Source: JAVKSM01 sp039583705 | Lineage (GTDB): Bacteria > Actinomycetota > Actinomycetes > Mycobacteriales > Pseudonocardiaceae | Direction: 5' to 3' | Assembly (NCBI GenBank): GCA_039583705.1 | Contig: JAVKSM010000057.1 | Coordinates: 1-18,840, forward strand | Length of the DNA stretch: 18,840 nt | Program-made: the position numbers and the translations under genes | Shown here: one piece after another, positions 7,047-12,455 of the stretch | Layout of the letters: every line of letters starts with the position of its first letter | How positions within the stretch are numbered: the stretch's first letter is position 1 | Notes under the pieces: model-generated | Told to the model about the DNA's origin: nothing | Databases searched by the model: none | Seen by the model: only the letters and a program-made list of their open reading frames with translations

Positions 7047-7330
7047 TCAGGAGGTCAGTTGCAGCAGGGGTTGGCCGGTGAGGGTGCGGATGTCGACGGT
7101 GATGACGTCCTGCGGGCGTCGGTCGATGGCGCCGGAGACGGTGGTGTCCTGGCCGGCCGCCCGCCAGGGGGCTATGTGTTGGGTGTGTCCGTGGTGGTCG
7201 GTGAGGGTGAGGGCGTAGGGACGCGGTGGCGTGGTAGTACTCGCAGTGCAGGTCGATGCGGGTGCCCCAGGCGAGGGCGACCAGCCGGACGCTGGCCTGC
7301 AGCCCAGTGGGCGCCGCGACCTGGCTCCTG
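7047..7330 (-). pseudogene. Frameshifted C-terminal remnant of a membrane anti-sigma-factor-like protein
   Basis: Two minus-strand frames each hold half of one coherent sequence. From about 7330 to 7231, one frame reads TGLQASVRLVALAWGTRIDL and then HCEYYH. From about 7225 to the TGA at 7047-7049 another reads YALTLTDHHGHTQHIAPWRA followed by a segment ending QPLLQLTS. Together they match the pattern I know from the extracellular tail of actinobacterial zinc-finger anti-sigma factors (Trp-Gly-Thr near a Cys-x-Tyr, a YALVVTD-type strand, a late Val-Arg-Thr strand). The N-terminal zinc-finger and membrane segments are missing, and a frame change lies between 7217 and 7231. The remnant is broken at its upstream side by the ndk promoter region. 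Confidence 0.5.
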
Positions 7331-7445
7331 GGCAGTGGGGGTGGGCCCGGCGTCGTCGGGGCGGGTCCACCTGCGGCCCCGTAGCGAAACCACGCCCGGA
7401 GCCCGCCCGTACGATCCACCTGGCGGTCGAAGGGGAGGGAACACC

Positions 7446-7955
7446 ATGGCTGTCTCGTCGGACCTCGGCGTCGAACGCACGCTCGTCCTGCTCAAGCCCG
7501 ATGCCCTGGCTCGGGGCCTCGTGGGTCGCATCGTCACGAGGTTCGAAGATGCCGCGCTGAAGATCGTCGGCGTGACGATGAAGCACCTGGACGCCGACGT
7601 CACCCGCAAGCACTACTTCGACCTCGAGGAGCGCTTGGGCACCGACATCTACAACTCCACCGCGGGGTTCATGCAGAGCGGTCCGGTCATCGCCTTGGCG
7701 CTGGAGGGCGTCGAGGCCGTCGCGAAGGTTCGCAAGCTCATCGGCGGCACCTACCCGAACGAGGCCGCGCCGGGGACGGTGCGGGGTGACTTCGCCCATC
7801 AGACCAAGGCATCCTCGGAGATCAGCGGCAAGGCCGTGATGAACCTCGTGCACGCCTCGGGGAACCCAGAAGAAGCCAAGCAGGAAGTCGAACTCTGGTT
7901 CGACGAGGCCGAACAGTTCGACTACGAGACCCTCGCCGAGAAGCTCGCCTACTGA
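7446..7955 (+). CDS. ndk: Nucleoside diphosphate kinase, long atypical form
   Basis: The enzyme transfers the gamma phosphate from ATP to other nucleoside diphosphates through a phosphohistidine. Residues 11-24 contain the LLKPD motif (Lys17), then SGPVIALALEG at 78-88, APGTVRGDF at 108-116 and the active-site block NLVHASGNPEEAK with His136. At 169 residues it is about 30 longer than usual bacterial Ndk. The extra length comes from an inserted segment before the active histidine (residues 117-131) and an extended C-terminus (ELWFDEAEQFDYETLAEKLAY). The usual Lys-Pro-Phe before the SGP block is replaced by IYNSTAGF. ATG 7446 has an excellent AGGGGAGGG site at 7431-7439. A TACGAT -10-like hexamer at 7410-7415 may be the promoter. 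Probably a second, horizontally acquired ndk. Confidence 0.9.
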   Translation: MAVSSDLGVERTLVLLKPDALARGLVGRIVTRFEDAALKIVGVTMKHLDADVTRKHYFDLEERLGTDIYNSTAGFMQSGPVIALALEGVEAVAKVRKLIGGTYPNEAAPGTVRGDFAHQTKASSEISGKAVMNLVHASGNPEEAKQEVELWFDEAEQFDYETLAEKLAY

Positions 7956-8082
7956 GTCGTGGGCCAGCAAGGCGGCGCGAGACCCGGGTCGCTCGGAGAG
8001 CGGGCACAGCCCCAGCACGTTGATCGAAATCGCGTGCGGGGCTGTTGCGCCTATTGCTACCATGGAAGCCCGGTCGCCGCAT

Positions 8083-8090
8083 GGGGGAGG
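8083..8090 (+). promoter_or_regulatory. Ribosome-binding site that fixes the qatB-like start
   Basis: GGGGGAGG sits 4 bases before the ATG at 8095. The frame is open further upstream to an ATG at 8020, but that longer start lacks such a site and would bury the conserved Met-Gly-Thr-Ser beginning, so the ATG at 8095 is taken as the true start. Confidence 0.7.
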
Positions 8091-8094
8091 GCTC

Positions 8095-8931
8095 ATGGGT
8101 ACGTCGAGCAAGTGGCTGGGTCCTCCGGGGGGTGCCTGGAGGAGAGCGACGGCAGGTCTGACGAGATCGCTGAATCAACTCGACAAGGGCCCGGCAAACA
8201 ACGGTCGGACACGGGGCGGCACGATATCGCCTGAAGTTCCGATTGTACTGGACGATGGGCTGCCGCCCGACAAGGTCGCGCACCATGGACAAGCGTTTTT
8301 CGACGCGCTGCGAACCGAGTTGCGTGCTGACCCCGAGAGTTTTGGGCTGCGGAGGGTGGCGCAGGAGACCGGGCTACGGCTCGTGGACGTCCTGGCATCC
8401 TTGGAGCAGCATGGCGTAGACGTGCTGGGTCCGTTCGACCGCGTGGCCGTACACGAACGAATGGACGTGTTCGTCGAGCGGTTCACGGACCGGGTCGCCG
8501 GCTCGCGGGGACTCATCGTCGATTCAGTGGTCCGTGGCGCTGTCGTCCGCAGTGTGGAGAGGCTTCTCCAGCAGAGCCAAACGCTACGCCATGCAGTCCG
8601 CACGGGCCACGGCGGTGCCGGTGGGATCAGCGACGAGTTGTTTTGCGACAGTTATCGCACGTTCTTCGCCGGCGTGGTGACCGGGTTTCTGGAGTCGGTG
8701 ATCGCCGGGAAGGTCAAGCTGATGTTCCCTGTGCTGCCGGTGGTCGATCCGGCGGCAGACATCGCCGATTGGATCGCCGAGAAGGTCACGGCGTTGATCC
8801 CCACTCCGTGCCAGGAGAAGCAGGAGCGCAACGCGAACGACACCGGTGCGTCCGTGGCCGATCTGGGTCGCAGCCTGACGGAGGAAACGATCGAGCGGGC
8901 CCTTGGTATTCCAGTGCACGAAGCGTCGTGA
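8095..8931 (+). CDS. qatB: QatB-like protein of a Qat-type antiphage module
   Basis: The 278-residue protein begins MGTSSKWLGPPGGAWRRATA. This is the Met-Gly-Thr-Ser then Gly-Pro-x-Gly-Gly signature of QatB proteins of the QatABCD antiphage system, followed by a Trp/Arg-containing linker. After a low-complexity linker (about 28-50), residues 60-235 form an all-helical body, with EKVTALIPTPCQEKQERN near the end. No enzyme motif, signal peptide or membrane helix is seen. After Met removal the N-terminus would be Gly, a small residue suited to N-terminal modification. The stop overlaps the QueC-like gene start by 4 bp (GTGA), so the two proteins are translationally coupled and probably act together. 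Codon use is less G/C-biased than in flanking genes, suggesting acquisition. QatB assignment rests on the N-terminus and the partner gene. Confidence 0.75.
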   Translation: MGTSSKWLGPPGGAWRRATAGLTRSLNQLDKGPANNGRTRGGTISPEVPIVLDDGLPPDKVAHHGQAFFDALRTELRADPESFGLRRVAQETGLRLVDVLASLEQHGVDVLGPFDRVAVHERMDVFVERFTDRVAGSRGLIVDSVVRGAVVRSVERLLQQSQTLRHAVRTGHGGAGGISDELFCDSYRTFFAGVVTGFLESVIAGKVKLMFPVLPVVDPAADIADWIAEKVTALIPTPCQEKQERNANDTGASVADLGRSLTEETIERALGIPVHEAS

Positions 8932-10229
8932 ACAACGTGATCGCGCGCAGGTTCCAATTCGTCAGCAGCGGCACGCAGTTGTCGGAGGACGATGGTTGGA
9001 TGCGGTTGGGAGAACGTGACTTTGTCAGCTCCCTGAAACGAACCCTGAAAGCCGTATTCCCAGCGCAGAGCGCTCCGTATTGGGCCGACGACCTCCTGCG
9101 AATCGCCAGAGCCGCCTACCTGGTTGACAAGAGGGTGCTGCGGGCACAGGAGAGTAGTGACGGATGGACCCGCGATATTCACCTGTCAGTTCAGGTGACC
9201 TCCGCAGAACGTTGGGAAGGGCAGCCGCTGGAGGTACTCAACGCGATGCTGCGCGTGCTCACGGCTGACATCTGGCAGGTCACTGTCACCAGCGGCGCAC
9301 CACCGATCGATGCGCAGCCCCGACTCGGTGAGCACGGGACGGCCGAAGTGATCGCCTTGTTCTCCGGTGGCTTGGACTCGACCGGCTACGCTGCATCACA
9401 CGCCAACGAGCCGGGCGGGCCGCTATGGTTGATCGGTCACGATTTTGCCCACGGCCACGCCCCACAGCGGCACCTTTATCATGCAATCAGAGATCTCGAC
9501 GGCAGACAGCGCCCCGTCGAGTGGTGCCCGGTTTCCGACATACCGGCCCACACGACGCGCGCAACTCAACTGGAGCCGAGCACCCGCTCACGAGGATTTC
9601 TGTTCGCCGTCACCGCTGTTTACGCAGCCGCGGCCCATGGCGTACGTGAGGTGGCGATGCCTGAGAATGGGCAACTGGCGATCAACCCGCCACTGTCCCC
9701 GGACCGTCGCGCCGCATGCTCCACACGGTCGGTTCATCCGTGGGTCCTCAACCACCTCAACCAGGTGATCACCTTGGTCGGCGGAGACGTGACCGTGCAC
9801 AATCCGTTTCTGTACAAGACCAAGGGAGAGGTGTGCAGGATCGCCCGCGACAGTGGGTTGACCAAGACAGATCTCGCCTGCACGGTCAGTTGCGCAAACC
9901 ATCCCGCCAACCGCAAGGCGAAAGGCAATTGCGGATACTGCTATCCCTGCCTGATCCGGCGTTCCGGTTTGAACGCTGCATTGGGCGGGGATCCCACTGT
10001 CTATGAAAACGACCTTCGGACGTTGACCCCGAGGACCGCACAACATCTCCGCGACCTGCAACGGTGGATGGCACATGAATTCCGTATCCGCGACTTGACC
10101 GCTGACATGCCGCTGCCCGGTTCTGTATCCCGTCGTGGCATCTTTGACATGCTTTCGCGAGGGCGGAGGGAAATCGCGGACATGCTTGTTCACAACGACT
10201 TGTGGGTCAATCCCGCGCGTCGATGGTAA
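8928..10229 (+). CDS. qatC: QatC-like, QueC-family PP-loop ATPase
   Basis: The 433-residue product has an N-terminal domain of about 130 residues absent from housekeeping QueC, then the PP-loop SGGLDS at 146-151 for ATP adenylation, the segment RSRGFLF (220-226), PENGQLAINPPLSP (245-258), and the zinc site Cys322, Cys335, Cys338, Cys341 (GNCGYCYPCLIRR). QueC converts 7-carboxy-7-deazaguanine to preQ0; QatC proteins are the defence-associated branch and are longer, as here. All catalytic elements are intact. Start is GTG 8928 overlapping the qatB stop (GTGA); a GTG at 8937 is the alternative. No queD, queE or tgt gene, and no qatA or qatD, is in the window. A cytoplasmic enzyme acting on the upstream protein is the favoured, unproven role. 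Confidence 0.88.
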   Translation: MNNVIARRFQFVSSGTQLSEDDGWMRLGERDFVSSLKRTLKAVFPAQSAPYWADDLLRIARAAYLVDKRVLRAQESSDGWTRDIHLSVQVTSAERWEGQPLEVLNAMLRVLTADIWQVTVTSGAPPIDAQPRLGEHGTAEVIALFSGGLDSTGYAASHANEPGGPLWLIGHDFAHGHAPQRHLYHAIRDLDGRQRPVEWCPVSDIPAHTTRATQLEPSTRSRGFLFAVTAVYAAAAHGVREVAMPENGQLAINPPLSPDRRAACSTRSVHPWVLNHLNQVITLVGGDVTVHNPFLYKTKGEVCRIARDSGLTKTDLACTVSCANHPANRKAKGNCGYCYPCLIRRSGLNAALGGDPTVYENDLRTLTPRTAQHLRDLQRWMAHEFRIRDLTADMPLPGSVSRRGIFDMLSRGRREIADMLVHNDLWVNPARRW

Positions 10230-10517
10230 TCACGAAGAAGCCGGGCAGCGCGGCCCGCCAGCGCCCAACGGGTACCGGTACCGCGTTTCTCGACGGCTGT
10301 GCCGGCGGATCGCCGGGAAGATACGAAGGAAGTGGACACGGGTAGGTCTCCTGCGAACGGAATGGTTCTTCGACCGTCATCCAACCTGCTGGCCAGGCTC
10401 GCCGCGCGGCAGGCCGCGTTGTGCCGGGGAGCGCTGTTCGGGGGTGCGACAGGGCCCCCTCCATTTCGTCCGCGCAGGTCACAGGTCCACGGCACGGGGC
10501 CTGTCACCCTGGACGGC
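10230..10517. other. Intergenic stretch after qatC-like gene: palindrome, no convincing gene
   Basis: This 288-bp gap has frames on both strands, but their codon use is not coding-like and none resembles a family. It holds a 12-bp perfect palindrome GGTACCGGTACC at 10271-10282, located 42 bp after the qatC-like stop, and the inverted-repeat cluster upstream of the XRE gene (annotated separately). No strong terminator is visible after the qatC-like gene. Confidence 0.5.
10448..10505. promoter_or_regulatory. Inverted-repeat cluster upstream of the XRE regulator, possible operator
   Basis: GACAGGGCCCC (10448-10458) and GGGGCCTGTC (10496-10505) are near-perfect inverted copies differing by one base, and a third ACAGG lies at 10481-10485. 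The right arm ends 12 bp before the ATG of the XRE regulator, a position suited to autorepression. Assignment as an operator is inferred from symmetry and position only. Confidence 0.35.
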
Positions 10518-11318
10518 ATGGCACGTGAGCAGCAGAACGGCAGCGGCGGCACCGAGCTAGGGCGTTTTCTGCGCGCCCACCGCGCCCGGGTGACCCCCGA
10601 CGAGGCCGGCCTCGTGCCCGGCCCTGGCCTGCGGCGCACGCCCGGGCTGCGCCGCGAGGAACTGGCCACCCTCGCCGGAGTCAGCATCGACTACTACACC
10701 CGCCTGGAACGCGGCAGGGAGACCCGCCCCAGCCCGTCGGTCGTCGCCGCCCTCGCCCGCGCCCTCCAACTGGAGGCGGACGAGCACGAGCACCTGCGCG
10801 ACCTCGCCGTGCGCGCCGCCCGCCGCGTCCCGGAGCCCCCGTCGGCACCCAGTCAGACCGTGCGACCCGGAATCACGCTGCCGCTGGAGAGCCTGCGGCC
10901 CAACCCCGCGCACGTGGTCAGCCGCACGACGGACGTGCTCGCCTGCAACCCGAGCGGGCTGCGACTGTTCGCCGGGATGGAGAAATGGCCGGCCAAGCAG
11001 CGCAACATCGCCCGCTACGTCTTCCTCGACCCCGCCGCGCGCGACCTGTTCGACGACTGGGGCAACCAGATCCGCGGCTGCGTCGCCCGCCTGCGCGCCC
11101 TGGCCGGCACCGAGCCGGACGCCCCCGACCTGGCCCAACTCGCCGGCGAACTCCTGCTCAAGAGCCCGGAGTTCGCGCGCCTGCTCGAACGGAGCGGCAC
11201 AAAGGAGCAAACCGTCGGCAACTACCCTGGACGGGGCTTCGTCACCTTCGTCCTGACACCGCCCACCAGAGCGGGAGCGAGTTCATGGGGGAGGTATGCA
11301 ACGTCGCCATGTACCTGA
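10518..11318 (+). CDS. XRE-family regulator with MmyB-like ligand-binding domain, abnormal C-terminus
   Basis: The 266-residue product begins with an XRE helix-turn-helix. LGRFLRAHRARVTP opens it, and RRTPGLRREELATLAGVSID then YYTRLERGRE (about 39-68) are the hallmark of the large actinobacterial MmyB-type regulator group. Residues 105-220 match the PAS-like MmyB domain (NPAHVVSRTTDVLACNPSG, then RNIARYVFLDPAARDLFDDW). The family normally continues from the LLERSG region (near 221) into a conserved His-Pro-x-x-Gly strand block and ends near 280-290. Here the sequence after residue 225 is unrelated (VGNYPGRGFVTFVLTPPTRA onward), so the ligand domain is probably truncated by a junction. ATG 10518 is chosen as the family start; GGACGG precedes it. 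Targets usually lie next to such genes, but none is obvious here. Confidence 0.8.
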   Translation: MAREQQNGSGGTELGRFLRAHRARVTPDEAGLVPGPGLRRTPGLRREELATLAGVSIDYYTRLERGRETRPSPSVVAALARALQLEADEHEHLRDLAVRAARRVPEPPSAPSQTVRPGITLPLESLRPNPAHVVSRTTDVLACNPSGLRLFAGMEKWPAKQRNIARYVFLDPAARDLFDDWGNQIRGCVARLRALAGTEPDAPDLAQLAGELLLKSPEFARLLERSGTKEQTVGNYPGRGFVTFVLTPPTRAGASSWGRYATSPCT

Positions 11319-11547
11319 CGAACCGGGAATGTCGACCGGCTGGTCGCCTCCACGGGCGGCTCGTCGTCTCCATGCGTCCGATTCCCGCAGACCAGGTCGA
11401 CACCGCGATACGGGTGAGCGGGCGCATGTCGGCTGTGCACGGCGCTCCGGCCCACACCGGGACCCCAGCCGCGCTCGTGTCCGGTGATTGGTGGGCCGGC
11501 TGGTGGGTATGCCACCGCCGCCCGACACCGGCCGACGTAGGGACGTC

Positions 11548-12453
11548 ATGACCATTCCGCGCATGGGATCCGCCGACCCCACCGCCGACTGGCTCCGCCC
11601 GCGGCTGTATCCGCCCCGCACCGTGCAGCCCTCACCGGCGCGGCGGTGGGCGTGGCTGCCGACCCTGGTGGTCGGGGTGGTGTTGGTGGTGGCGGTGCAG
11701 CAGGCCCTGGCCATCACCCGGAACCCCAACCTGGTGCCCGCGCTGCTGCTGCTGGCCGCCCTGGTGATCCCGGTGGCGTTCCTCGTCTACGTCGACAGCC
11801 GCACCCCGGCCTTCGACGTGTCCCTGCTCGTGCTGCTGCTGTGCGGCCTGGTCGGCGGGGTGATCGGCGTCGTGATCGCCGGTCTCGGAGAGGCCGACGC
11901 GTTGCGCCATTTCGGCGTGCTGCCGACCATGCTGGTCGGGCTGATCGAGGAGGCCGCCAAGCTCGTCGTCCCCCTGGCGGTGCTGCTGTTCACCCGCTAC
12001 CGGGCCACCACTTCCGACGGGCTGGTGGTCGGCGTCGCGGTCGGGGTGGGTTTCGCCGTGCTGGAAACCATGGGTTACGGCTTCACCGTGCTGCTGTCCT
12101 CGCACGGCAACCTCGCCAGCGTCGAAGCTGTGCTGCTCATCCGCGGGCTGCTCTCCCCTGCCGGGCACGCCACCTGGACCGGGCTGGCCGCCGCCGCCCT
12201 GTGGCGGGCCGCGGCCACCGGCTGGAGCCTCCGCGGCGTCGCCGGCTTCGTCGGGGTGTTCATCCTCGTCGTCGTGCTGCACGGCCTGTGGGACACCTTC
12301 GGCCCCGTCGGCTACCTCGTCGTCGGGGTCCTCAGCCTGGCCCTGCTGGTGCGGCAGATCCACCGCGAGGTCCTCACCGCCCGCCAGCCCCCGGCCACGG
12401 CCACCGGCCCCGACCCCACCGCGGTCAGCGGGCCGCGCAGCCCACACGCCTAG
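11548..12453 (+). CDS. PrsW-family intramembrane metalloprotease
   Basis: The 301-residue multi-pass membrane protein has about eight hydrophobic segments between residues 35 and 270. It carries the PrsW/CAAX-like protease signatures: EEAAK with Glu134/Glu135 in one helix, Glu173 in AVLETMGYGF, His207 in SPAGHATWTG and His245 in LHGLWD. In Bacillus PrsW performs site-1 cleavage of an anti-sigma factor; in actinomycetes substrates are mostly unknown. ATG 11548 has AGGGACG upstream and gives the cytoplasmic N-terminal tail; a longer frame to 11488 adds nothing recognisable. The gene is convergent with the S9 peptidase, with 2 bp between stops. An anti-sigma-like remnant exists about 4 kb away at 7047-7330, but no functional link is implied. 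Confidence 0.85.
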   Translation: MTIPRMGSADPTADWLRPRLYPPRTVQPSPARRWAWLPTLVVGVVLVVAVQQALAITRNPNLVPALLLLAALVIPVAFLVYVDSRTPAFDVSLLVLLLCGLVGGVIGVVIAGLGEADALRHFGVLPTMLVGLIEEAAKLVVPLAVLLFTRYRATTSDGLVVGVAVGVGFAVLETMGYGFTVLLSSHGNLASVEAVLLIRGLLSPAGHATWTGLAAAALWRAAATGWSLRGVAGFVGVFILVVVLHGLWDTFGPVGYLVVGVLSLALLVRQIHREVLTARQPPATATGPDPTAVSGPRSPHA

Positions 12454-12455
12454 CG

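Noticed and set aside
7993..8005. Small hairpin CGCTC-GGA-GAGCG after ndk
   Set aside because: A 5-bp stem without a T-tract is too weak to call as a terminator.
7955..8094. Promoter search upstream of the qatB-like gene (TTGATC at 8020, TATTGC at 8052)
   Set aside because: The spacing of about 26 bp is too long for a sigma-70-type promoter and no alternative pair was convincing.
10207..10482. Minus-strand frame of 91 codons overlapping the end of the qatC-like gene
   Set aside because: Third codon positions are not G/C-biased, it overlaps an intact gene antisense, and no family resemblance is seen.
11296..11487. 63-codon plus-strand frame preceded by GGGGAGGT
   Set aside because: The ribosome-site-like bases abut the ATG with no spacer, and the arginine-rich translation is typical of non-coding GC-rich frames.
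11222..11515. Minus-strand frame with a protein-like end (HGDVAYLPHELAPALVGGV) opposite the XRE gene end
   Set aside because: It overlaps the regulator antisense and most of the frame has no coding character; it may be an old fragment, but this cannot be supported.
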